Below, piece after piece: positions 11,853-21,651 of a stretch of 64,000 bases of DNA; within the stretch, counting starts at the first letter, position 1, and the number at the start of each line of letters is the position of its first letter. A program made the position numbers and the translations under genes. This stretch comes from Daphnia pulex. Its lineage: Eukaryota > Arthropoda > Branchiopoda > Diplostraca > Daphniidae. Under the pieces are notes generated by a model. It made no database searches, was not told where the DNA came from, and saw only the letters and a list, made by a program, of their open reading frames with translations. The stretch lies in assembly GCF_021134715.1 (NCBI RefSeq), contig NC_060025.1, forward strand, positions 7,998,001 through 8,062,000. Reading direction: 5' to 3'.

Positions 11853-12423
11853 CTAGCTAGATAATTATTTTCAAAACTTGCGACATACAAGTTGAATAGT
11901 TTTGAAGATGTGTCGGTCATCGGGGGAAAAATCATTCTTTTTATCAGCTGGAATCTTGCAGCAACCCGCTAGAGTTGTCAGGGAAACCCTGAAATAAAAA
12001 CACACAAACAAATTATTGGGGAATAAATATATTCAAAAGTTAAAAAAAAGGACATATTGTCTACCGACAAGTAAACGGCGTATACCTTGTCGTAAATTTT
12101 TAAAATCCAATTGTTAAGCATACGTTAAAAAAATATCATGTACGTACATTTAGTTTTTCAATATTTGCTATTGAAATTTATACTCTTCTACAATCTACAA
12201 TTTTTCGAGCGAAAAGAGATTTTTTTATTATGCAGAGCTAATATGTAATTGGAGGGAATTCAATCAACACAAAAAAAAATCATTAAACATTTTTGTGCAG
12301 CATATCGAGCTTTGTAAATTGGCAATGGGAATTTTGGCATCACTGCTTCCATTCCCACGGAAGTTCGGTTGACAGTGTTGTAGTTCTGCAGGCCAGGCGT
12401 GACGTGGGTCGGTTTTCCATTTT
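11853..12423. other. Intergenic 5' of IR gene B, up to the transposon
   Basis: It contains the IR-promoter motif (11974-11986), AT-rich spacer and, at its right edge (12416-12423), the left copy of the 8-bp target duplication of the palindromic element. No gene is visible. Confidence 0.5.
11974..11986 (-). promoter_or_regulatory. Shared IR-promoter motif, gene B
   Basis: GTTGTCAGGGAAA on the plus strand, about 122 bp upstream of the start codon. It is followed on the plus strand by AAAAACACACAAACAAA, a run also found beside the motif of gene D. Confidence 0.45.
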
Positions 12424-12650
12424 CAACTTGATCTCGGTCGTCTGGACGAACCCTACCGACTCTCATGGGTACGACATTTAGACGGTAGGGTTCGTCCAGA
12501 CGACCATAGGCACGGTAGCGCTCGTGGTGGCAGAGGGCTACAACACACTGTCCTACAACATACTGTCAATATAAACAAAGCAGTTCAAAAGTGTCAATTC
12601 AGGTTTATTGCAGGTTTAGTGCCGTTTCTCACAGTCACAGTATGTCAGGT

Positions 12651-13412
12651 AGAGATTTGATGAAAGATTCTCTGACCAGGCATCGAGCCAGAACCAAAGC
12701 CGATAAAAGAAAAACTGATGCTTTATAACAGGAACCTAAACGTTCAGGTAACTTCTTGACCGTAATTTTGGCAGAGGCAGAGGCCGAGTTACCCAGTCTG
12801 ATGAAGTTGTAGCAGTTTCTAATCAAGAAACTGCTAGTGAAATAACTCCCAGTCTAATGGTAAGTTTATCAATATTTGTGTTCAAGTTTACGATTAAAAA
12901 ATGTTCCATTGTTTACAGAAAGAAGTGGTGTACAGGATATCATTCATTCAGTCGAACTGGAAAAGACATCATTGAAGCAAGCATTTCACAATTTAACAAG
13001 TAGAAAAAGGAAGCAATCAAGAAAGCGAGTGGAAAACTCGCATGAAAGACAAAGAAGATGCTTGGGATGCCAAGAGAGATGCTGTCTTTCAAAACTACAT
13101 TAGCTCCCGTTCCTACAGTGCAAGTAAATGTGGTGTATGTGAAAAAGGCACTAATCCTGTACATCACTGTTGAAGGTAATAGCGGTTTCTTGAATTATTT
13201 ATGTAGATTAATAATTATCTTGTTTTATAGTGTCCCTTCCTGTCCAGAATGCAAAAGCCCTCATTCGTGTACTACGAAACCTGGTTCAAGAGACGTAACC
13301 GTAGTTACAGCCAATGGTAAATGAGGGCAACTTCACGGAGGACAACCGATTACCAGGATTACATCGACGAAGACACAGCCAATTATCAAGACTACGCTGA
13401 TGAAGAAAATGA
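12651..13412 (+). pseudogene. Left-arm copy of the transposon zinc-cluster gene, internally deleted
   Basis: A mirror image of the right-arm gene, read on plus. It has an ATG at 12651, an Arg/Gly segment, an intron of about 60 nt before 12919 and then the DKEDAWDAKRDAVFQNY region. It lacks about 152 bp that encode most of the Cys/His cluster; the junction is at 13160 with a 1-2 nt microhomology. The upstream part also has stops in the expected frame. It is unlikely to make a useful protein. Confidence 0.6.
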
Positions 13413-13660
13413 AGAAAAAAACTGTTATCCATCGTTTAAAACGCTCACATATATTGTCATGCAAATCTTGTAATCACATTTGAAATACAGCTATTGTTTG
13501 AAGGGAATAAAAGTATAATAATGAGCTTTTTGATTTGTTTCATGAACATTATTCGTCACCTTATAGGCATATCCGAGTGTGCGTGAAAATAAAATTGTTT
13601 GCAGTTAGTTATCCATGCGTATGTTCATAATAGACTTAATCTGACTTTAAATTTTTATTC

Positions 13661-14500
13661 AGCGTAAAAAGTTGAGTCAGAGGTGTAATTTTCATTTATA
13701 TTGGTGGTCAGCCGCATAGTAGCGTGCGTGAAACTAAAAAAAATCGTTCGCAGTTAATTACCCATGCGTGTGTTTATTTTAGGCTTATTTTGACCTGATA
13801 TTCTGACTCAGCGTAAAAAGTTGAGTCAGAGGTGTAATTTTCATTCATATTGGTGGTCAGCCGCATAGTAGCGTGCGTGAAACTAAAAAAATCGTTCACA
13901 GTTAATTACACATGCGTGTGTTTATTTTAGGCTTATTCTGACCTGATATTCCGATTCAGCGTAAAAAATTGATTAAGAGTTGTATTTTTCATTCATATTG
14001 GTGATAGCCTGCGGGAGTTATTGGTTTACGACACTTTTTTTTTATGGAAAAAAGCGCAGTAAGTCGCTTACCGTAACAGGGCGGACTTTTTTCAGAAAAA
14101 AATTAGATCGCAAAAAACTAAATCCCTCAGGCTAGTACCAAAATGAATGAAATTAACAACTATAACTCAACTTTTGACGCTGAATCGGAATATCAGGTCA
14201 GAATAAGCCTTAAATAAACACACGAATGTGTATTGAACTGCGAACGAATTTTTACTTTCACGCTACTCGCTAGGCAGCTGAACCACGAAGATTAATGAAA
14301 ATTACAACTCTAACTCAAATTTTTATGCTGAATCGGAATATCAGGTGAAAATAAGCCTAAAATAAACACACGCATGTGTAATTAACTCGGTAATTAACTG
14401 CGAACGAATTTTTTTTAGTTTCACGCACGCTACTATGCGGCTGCCCACTAAAATGAATGAAAATTACAACTCTAATTCAAATTTTTACGCAGAATCGAAA
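13661..14500. repeat. Inverted tandem ~149-bp repeats at the centre of the palindrome
   Basis: The word AGCGTAAAAA recurs at 13661, 13810 and 13958, a period of 148-149 bp. Inverted relatives (GCTGAATCGGAATA-type) recur near 14178, 14329 and 14490. Each unit contains GGTGGTCAGCCGCATAGTAG and CATGCGTGTGTTTATTTTAG. The hinge is a T-rich and A-rich stretch at about 14030-14100. Confidence 0.75.
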
Positions 14501-14827
14501 TATGAAGTCAGACTAAGTATAACATCAACACGCGAATGTATAATTTACTGCGAAAGAATTTTATTTTCACGCAGACTCGGAAAGGCATATAAGGATGACG
14601 AATAATGTTGATGAAACAAATCAAAAAGCTCGTAAGAATACTTTTATTCCCTTCAAACAATAGCTCTATTTCAAATGTAATTACAAGATTTGCATAAATA
14701 TATGTGAGCGTTTTAAACGATGGATAATAATTGTTGTCTTCATTTTCTTCATCAGCGTAGTCTTGATAATTGGCTGTGTCTTCGTCGATGTAATCCTGGT
14801 AATCGGTTGTCCTCCGTGAAGTTGCCC

Positions 14828-15671
14828 TCATTTACCATTGGCTGTAACTACGGTTACGTCTCTTGAACCAGGTTTCGTAGTACACGAATGAGGGCTTTTG
14901 CATTCTGGACAGGAAGGGACACTATAAAACAAGATAATTATTAATCTACATAAATAATTCAAGAAACCGCTATTACCTTCAACAGTGATGTACCCATCTT
15001 CAGATATGAACTTGTTTTGGCGCAAGAATTTTAAATTTTCGCCATTCTCACACACCTCCCCATTGTGTAGTACCAATAACAGTTTGCGGTGAGTGATCAT
15101 ATCACATTTGCTGCAGAAATCTTGCTTGCAAGTAAAGCAACAAACAGGATTAGTGCCTTTTTCACATACACCACATTTACTTGCACTATAGGAACGGGAG
15201 CTAATGTAGTTTTGAAAGACAGCATCTCTCTTGGCATCCCAAGCATCTTCTTTGTCTTTCATGCGAGTTTTCCACTCGCTTTCTTGATTGCTTCCTTTTT
15301 CTACTTGTTAAATTGTGAAATGCTTGCTTCAATGATGTCTTTTCCAGTTCGACTGAATGAATGATATCCTGTACACCACTTCTTTCTGTAAACAATGGAA
15401 CATTTTTTAATCGTAAACTTGAACACAAATATTGATAAACTTACCATTAGACTGGGAGTTATTTCACTAGCAGTTTCTTGATTAGAAACTGCTACAACTT
15501 CATCAGACTGGGTAACTCGGCCTCTGCCTCTGCCAAAATTACGGTCAAGAAGTTACCTGAACGTTTAGGTTCCTGTTATAAAGCATCAGTTTTTCTTTTA
15601 TCGGCTTTGGTTCTGGCTCGATGCCTGGTCAGAGAATCTTTCATCAAATCTCTACCTGACATACTGTGACT
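14828..15671 (-). pseudogene. Right-arm transposon gene with Cys/His (KDZ-associated type) zinc cluster
   Basis: The clearest frame (14828-15262) reads KDKEDAWDAKRDAVFQNY, then CGVC, a CCFTC pair, FCSKCD and MITH. This spacing resembles the B-box-like CxC cluster that precedes KDZ transposase domains. An intron from the GTACAT donor near 14994 to the ATAG acceptor (about 80 nt) would join SEDG to VPSCPECKSPHSC and keep the frame. Upstream, an Arg/Gly segment and an ATG at 15653 are separated by stops and frame changes, so no complete gene can be read. DNA or chromatin binding for transposition is inferred from the family. The catalytic domain is absent. Confidence 0.5.
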
Positions 15672-17307
15672 GTGAGAAACGGCACTAAACCTGCAATAAA
15701 CCTGAATTGACACTTTTGAACTGCTTTGTTTATATTGACAGTATGTTGTAGGACAGTGTGTTGTAGCCCTCTGCCACCACGAGCGCTACCGTGCCTATGG
15801 TCGTCTGGACGAACCCTACCGTCTAAATGTCGTACCCATGAGAGTCGGTAGGGTTCGTCCAGACGACCGAGATCAAGTTGTCCATTTTCTTTCAACTCAG
15901 CAGTGTTTCTACAAAAAGTTTGACTAAATTGAAATCTTTCATTGTGATTGTGATAAGTGACTAAGCGGTTGAAAACAGAGTACGTTGCATAAACTTTTCT
16001 TGTTCCTCGATTGCCCAATTTGGTATTTTGCCCTGTGTTGTTATCCAGGTGTCCCACACGTGGTTACAAAGCAGTCAAGTAAAGTCCCGAAGACATCGAT
16101 TCAAGTATTAGGTGTGAATTGTTTCTTAAAAATATTCTTTTCATTCGTGAATAAATTGACTGCAGATTGTGAGTTATTGATTTTCACAGGTATTCGTGTT
16201 ATGGGATCGATTGTCGAAAGTCTTCCTGGCGATTAGCTACGCTTGGTTGACAACTTGACATTTTGGTCGTGAAAATGCGTGCAAATGCATCTTCGTCGAA
16301 TTCTTTCGATGGAAGCCTCCATTAACAAACAATCGTAAGACAATCTATTCATCTTAGAATTTGTAAAATATATAATTTTGTGTTGTTCTAGTTTAATTGG
16401 TTTTTAATAGCCATTGGAACACCTTCAGTTGATGAGTGACATCCAACCGTGGAATTATGGCAATTGAATGTTCTGGCTAAAATACCTGATCCACAGCTGA
16501 TTCTCAGTTCCTTGATGATTCCGTGACTTGATTGGCGATTTCTGCCGGGCATTGGCACTCGCAGATAGGAAATATCTTTCACAACTGCCTTGGCGGTAAG
16601 TCTCATATATTTCTAAAAACTCTCCTCACACACACGGTCACCTTACTTGGCATAATCCGGACGGCATTTATTTCGTACAGTCGGTACTTCAGTATAGGTG
16701 TGCAGGGAATAGGCCGTTCCATATCATAAACATTTTAAAACCTACGTATATATTTATATTATCCGTAGTCGATACCGAAGCTGATACAATGCCCTATTTA
16801 CCTTAGTACCGGTCTGTTTTGAATGTCTGAGTTTTGAATACGCGCACAACTTGCATTAAACATGCCAAATCTTGACATAGGCAATCGTAGGGAAGAACGT
16901 GTTAGTAGTATGGCGGGACACGTACACTTTATCTTTAAAGCTTTACATTCAGAAACGTTCCTTTGAGAAGCAAAGTCTTAAAATAAATACAGTCGCATGT
17001 AACCCCAGTATCCCGCCCAACCCAGGTCTCCCCCTACGCATCCCGGACATCTGTATATGAACTCAGTTTCAAGCATTATTTGCCCAGACAAAGAAAACTT
17101 GACCTATGCAATAATAAATTCGGTCTGAAATTGTCATCCGACATTTCGGATATTTGAATGGGCGCAGTCTATCCTGTAGTGACCTGTACAGTACAAATTA
17201 TGTTTTGTGTAAAGGTTTCCTTGACAACTACTGAGGAAGAGCACGTGCCATCAAAAAGAAGTTCCTGACCATTGAAAGGCAGTCCAGACTATTCAAGTGG
17301 TACTGTT

Positions 17308-17352
17308 AAATTTCCTATTATCCATAAGGAGAAAACCATTGTCGTGGCGTTT
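17308..17352 (+). pseudogene. Relic of an IR first exon and promoter upstream of gene C
   Basis: AAATTTCCTATTATCCA followed by GAGAAAACCATTGTCGTGGC repeats the start of gene C (17645-17690), but the ATG is changed to AAGG. About 90 bp upstream is GGTTTCCTTGACAAC, and between relic and gene is GTTTCCTAGACAAC, both related to the IR-promoter motif. This suggests a partial tandem duplication of the 5' end. Confidence 0.6.
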
Positions 17353-17540
17353 GAATTGGTATGTTCTATTCAGCAAAAGTGATGTTGTGTACGTACGTAG
17401 GTTTCCTAGACAACGATTGGTGGCAATTCAGTTTTGTCGTGGCCTAGCTTTTTCCTTTATGTAGCCTACCCATTAGCCCCACCGCTTTTGACGAAATGCC
17501 CAGCGATTTCAAATTTTTGAAAACTAGATTCCCATTCTGG

Positions 17541-17559
17541 CTGACAACGTTGACAACTG
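17541..17559 (+). promoter_or_regulatory. IR-promoter-like motif, gene C
   Basis: CTGACAACGTTGACAACTG lies about 120 bp upstream of the ATG, a doubled form of the TGACAAC core found upstream of IR genes A, B and D at similar distances. Confidence 0.35.
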
Positions 17560-17663
17560 AGCATCTGAGGAAGAGCCGTGCCGATAATTTTTATTTCCCT
17601 TTCATTTCACAGAAAGACTATCCCTGGCAGCATATTGCGCGGCTAAATTTCCTATTATCCAAA

Positions 17664-19879
17664 ATGAGAAAACCATTGTCGTGGCTTTTGTTTTTAACAT
17701 GCGTGACCTCAGCTTTTTCGACCGAATTGTCCTCTCTTAAAGGAAAACACCAAGTAATAGGCTTGCAATTATTAGTAAGTAGTAACCATCCGTAGTCCTT
17801 TGTACCAATATGTTTATTACCTTGTTTTCTTGAATGTTTTTTTGTCAAGGTTCACGAATTTAATCTTCATTTGACGAGAAACGCTTCCGGTCACATCGTC
17901 GAGATCGGAAGTGTAGCAGCTGATGCACTTGATGCGCTATCGAAACACTTAAATTTCACGTAAATGACGTTTGTTCAGGAGTTGTCGCTTTGTCAGTTAT
18001 TAAATTATTACTTTGGATGATAGGTACTCGATTTTGCAGGTTTACGACACTCGATTGGACAAACAAAGTGATGCTCAACCAGGACTGGCTTATTACATGG
18101 ACAAGGGAGTAAGTATTAAGCAATAAAAGCACCTAAGCTCTACAGTGTCTTGATTTTTTCACGTTTTAGAAATGCGACTTGGTTATTGGATTGGTGGTGA
18201 TGACGCCTCGTCGATTAGCCGTGATGGATTTTGCTGAAGGATTCGCTTATACACCTGTCGTTCTTCTTATTCCAATGCCGGAGTCACCAAACCAGGGGAT
18301 TGCTGTAGTATCCAAACCATTTCAGGCAACGGTAAAATACGCAATTAATTTTGTAATGAGTTAAAATTAATTGAGACGTATTGAAATAGGTTTGGCTCGG
18401 ATTGTTGATATCAATGCCTATTTTGGCCTTAACTATCTATTTCTTCATTCGACCTGTGTCTTCGTTAACATTTTCTAAACTGCCGATGGATCGACCACGT
18501 AACGGAACGGCAATTAAAAAAACTGGTCATTTTCTTTTCCAGATTTCCCAAATCCTCTTAAACCAAGGTGAGTTGAACGGTAAACCTAATCAACAATTTG
18601 CTAATAAATTCCTGATACATTTTCCCGTTTATCCAAAGGAGGACACTTTCCACGGATGCAGAATGCAGTTTATTTTGTTTTGGGTTCCTGGTGTCTGTGT
18701 GCCTCGGTACTTGTTTGTGCCTACAACAGCCTTTTAGTTTCTTACGTCTTGGGATCTAATACCGCTGAACCACTTGTTGATTCCGTCAGAGATCTTGCCC
18801 AGAATTCGAACATTAATCTTGCCGTTGACAAGGGATATAGTGCGGATGTTTATGTTTCGGTAATTCACATAGATACACTTGTGTTTGAAATTTTTACCAA
18901 ACAATTTTGATCAGGAAGCAACACGTGGAGTGAACAAACTTCTGGGCGATAAACTGCGTTCTGATCCAAAGTCCCGTTGTGTCAAACGCCAAGAATGCGT
19001 CGACCTTGTGAAATCAGGAACTTACGTCTACCTAAATGTAATGTAATTCAGATAAATTTTAATTGATACTAAAGAGAAATCTATCCTTAGAAATCGAATG
19101 TCTAACAAAAATTTATCTTTGTGTATTTATGTGTTTCATTAGGGTCTTTATGTCACACTGAGTGCTATCGATGAAGATTATAAGGCCACAGGGAAATGTT
19201 CTCTTGCCCTTGCCAGAAAGACCGATCCTGTTCCTGGTTCGTATGCATGGGCTCTGCCCAAAAAAAGTCCAAACACCAAGCTCTTCATTAAAGGGTAATA
19301 ATGAATAAAATCAAGTATGTTGCGTGTCGGTAGCAACAGCAACATAATTATTTCTAAACGTAGATTCATGGAGCTGCATAGTGCCGGATTGATCGACCTA
19401 TGGGCGAAGAGGGAACTGAACAAGTACAAAGACGTTGATAAGTGTCTCAATGAGGCTCGGCAAAGACAACATCGTAAAGTATCGGGCAATAGAACACAAA
19501 TCTCGTTGAAAACATTGCTGGTGCCTTTTACGTATTGATCGTCGGTTACTTTATTTCTTTTGTCTTTTTCGTCTTTGAAAATTGTTATCATAGACTCTCA
19601 ATGTTTCAAATGAAGAAGTCGAAACATAATGCTAAGCAGAATAGGAACACCAATCAAAATACGACGGACAAAAATGTTAACCGAGCAATTTTCGAACACG
19701 GTCAAACATTTGCGCAATTGTTGAATTTAGAAAATGTTGACAATGAAAACATTAAAGAAAGCCCGTCGAGTTCATCTAACGTTGTAATACCGCAGGCAGA
19801 ATTACTGTGTGTTACAAAAAAACTGTTGACACCGGATATTTCGTTTGAATGTGAGGAACTGATGCTCTTAAAACCTTAA
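17664..19879 (+). pseudogene. Ionotropic receptor (IR family), gene C, frameshifted before M4
   Basis: Nine exons: 17664-17774, 17850-17959, 18024-18108, 18170-18331, 18390-18567, 18639-18859, 18915-19037, 19143-19294 and 19364-19879. The signal peptide is MRKPLSWLLFLTCVTSAFS. S1 keeps the iGluR-type Arg (MTPRRLAVMDF); M1 is WLGLLISMPILALTIYFF and M3 CAYNSLLVSYVLG. In the last exon the run GTTGAAAACATTGC (19505-19518) is one base short compared with the siblings (ISLKNIAGAFYVL expected). The frame therefore stops at 19538, before the last membrane segment; M4 (IVGYFISFVFFVFEN) continues in the next frame. All other exons are intact with correct splice sites. This is either a young pseudogene, a truncated receptor or a sequence error in an A-run. 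Confidence 0.8.
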
Positions 19880-20415
19880 ATGAAACTCTGGCGTTTCTCA
19901 CTGTGACAAATCGATTGATTGACCAGGTTGTATTGTTCCTTTCATTCTTTTTTCACGGCTATCCCCTTTAAATCTCTCCTTCGTAAATAGTAATTGGTGA
20001 ATTATGTAAGTACTGCATGGTTTTTTGGTTATGCTATTCAGTGTTTCGTGTAGTGTTGCTTATTCGCTTTTCTATCCCATTTACAGAAATATGTGAAGTA
20101 CAAGTCAATCACAAATGATGGAAAAGATGAATTAAGGCTTTCCTCACTACCCTGTCTCTGTTTTTACTAGTTTTCTACTGTTCTTTTTAGTTACTACTAG
20201 CTTTCAGAATTTTGAATATTAGTTTAAACGTTAAAAATAAAATGTTTCAAACATTGCAGTACTGAATTTAAACTGTTTTATTTTTTGGTTATGTAAATAA
20301 TTAAGGTGATTATGTGGAGTATTTGATAAGTTTTCCATGCAGAAATTGCTCTTGATCATGTACCACTACTCAATACGATGGAGTAATTTTGAATTGATGC
20401 GTTTTTTTTATACTT
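19880..20415. other. Intergenic: facing 3' ends of IR gene C and the spaetzle-like gene
   Basis: AT-rich sequence with AATAAA-type words on both strands (for example near 20237), as expected between convergent genes. No gene is visible. Confidence 0.5.
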
Positions 20416-21100
20416 TTATAGGTGGAAAGCTCCGACAACGCAACCGCACGATCCGGGCAACTTGAACTTTTCAATGGCGAAAGGGAAAGCGTAGTCGTAC
20501 GGGTTGTAGACCAAAAAGCGATGGAAAATATTTTTCTGGACGCATTTTGACTCGTAGCAGGACGGGACCAAGGGGCAGGTGGCACCCACGACCACGTCGC
20601 ATTCTTCAATTCGAGCGGTTTGCGTGTACTTGATGCCATAAGATTCGACGCCGTTGACGATGGTGCGCCACTTGCCGTCGACGTTGATGGCCCGGAAAGG
20701 ACGGACGTAATCGGTGGAACTCGGGCAAAGGTAAACCTCGTCGTTCAACTTGTCCAGTCCGTCGACAGAGTTCTCAGTGTTGGCCAGTTTGTCCTTGTAG
20801 AAAGCCACGACGGCCTGGTAGTGTTGGTCCAGGGCTTGTTGCACTTCATGTTGGGGATATTCAGAGTCTTCCAGGCACCAGGACTTGGTCGTGTTTTTGG
20901 CGCAGTGCGGAATCTCGACGTACTCGTACTTTGGCTGAGCACCGTAAACAGGTGGTCTGTAGTTCGGGTCTGGCGAGCAGAGAACTCCGACCGTCAAAGA
21001 AGCAAAAATCTAAAAGAAGAATTAACGCATTTAGTAGAGAATTGTTTTTAATGTATTTGAATGTTGATGTGAATATCTTTACCATGAATTTAACAGACAT
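20416..21100 (-). CDS. Spaetzle/neurotrophin-like secreted cystine-knot protein
   Basis: Two exons, 21083-21100 (MSVKFM) and 20416-21009, give 203 residues. Residues 1-15 form a signal peptide (MSVKFMIFASLTVGVLC). The C-terminal half has the Spaetzle pattern: YLCPSS....RPFRAINVDGKWRTIVN, then Cys residues in EEC, TC, SC, ESKCVQK and finally LPGSCGCVV. That gives seven cysteines in the domain, as expected for a Toll-type ligand. The middle (HCAKNTTKSWCLEDSEYP) also occurs in the neighbour on plus. Spaetzle proteins are made as pro-proteins, cleaved outside the cell, and act on Toll-family receptors in immunity or development. The role of this diverged member is unknown. It is transcribed away from the plus-strand paralogue, from a shared 550-bp region. 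Confidence 0.85.
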
Positions 21101-21180
21101 CGTGATGCTGAGTCTCGTAAGATGTTCTATTTGCTTTGCTTTTCTGGTAACAACTAATTCAAACAAGATGAGACCGCGCC

Positions 21181-21188
21181 TTTATATA
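21181..21188 (-). promoter_or_regulatory. TATA box of the minus spaetzle-like gene
   Basis: TATATAAA in gene orientation, followed by GGCGCGG, about 90 bp upstream of the ATG. A TTAGTT initiator-like word lies about 30 bp downstream. Confidence 0.6.
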
Positions 21189-21557
21189 CCAAACATGTTT
21201 CACATTGCCAATAGAGTAAGAGCTATTTTTTTTTAGTTTCCGATTGACTGGGCAATTTCGTCAATAGAGATTGAAGTGGAAATTGGGTAGACCACAGCTC
21301 AACTATGCGAAATTCAAAGTCACTCAAACTGAAACAATCAGTCCGACATTAGACGTTTTGGTTTACACCCCGGTGGTTTCCGCTATAAGACTTGTACTCC
21401 AATGGGGTAATATTTTGACCAAACTTATTTTGTTGTTACAAAAAGAGAAGTTAATATGGATCAAGGACACCACATCACCAGTGAAATGGAAATTGGTTTA
21501 GTGCAAGGAAAGAACTGTTGACTGAAATCGACTGCAATAATTCAAAGCATGGCGCGC

Positions 21558-21565
21558 TATAAAAA
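21558..21565 (+). promoter_or_regulatory. TATA box of the plus spaetzle-like gene
   Basis: GCGCGCTATAAAAACC. Initiator-like TCAGCA and TCAGTC words lie 28-34 bp downstream (arthropod TCAGT type), giving a 5' leader of about 60 nt before the ATG at 21652. Confidence 0.65.
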
Positions 21566-21651
21566 CCTTTGGGCATTTTTGAATCAGCATCAGTCGAAAG
21601 CTGACAATCACCCAAACAACTTTGAAAATTGCGGATCAGAAAAATTTTGAG

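Larger units (their letters stand above)
12424..15880. mobile_element. Palindromic DNA transposon with 8-bp target duplication (KDZ-like)
   Basis: The 3,457-bp element begins CAACTTGATCTCGG and ends with its reverse complement. It is flanked on both sides by TCCATTTT (12416-12423 and 15881-15888), an 8-bp direct repeat. The two arms are inverted copies of each other, meeting near 14060. The outer ~990 bp look identical, apart from about 152 bp present only in the right arm (about 14993-15144). Subterminally, a 20-odd-bp word is itself repeated in inverted orientation (near 12437 and 12481). Both arms carry parts of a gene encoding a Cys/His cluster. An 8-bp duplication is known for Zisupton-type KDZ elements. 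The family call rests on this and the zinc-cluster pattern. No catalytic transposase domain is present, so it looks non-autonomous. Confidence 0.8.
15881..17663. other. Intergenic between the transposon and IR gene C
   Basis: It holds the right target duplication (15881-15888), sequence I cannot assign, and from about 17210 the duplicated IR promoter area of gene C. Short frames at 15985, 16388 and 16532 have no family signal. Confidence 0.5.

Noticed and set aside
13661-14500. Repeat array as CRISPR or satellite
   Set aside because: Units of about 149 bp without spacers, inverted across a hinge and bounded by the transposon ends; neither a CRISPR array nor an independent satellite.
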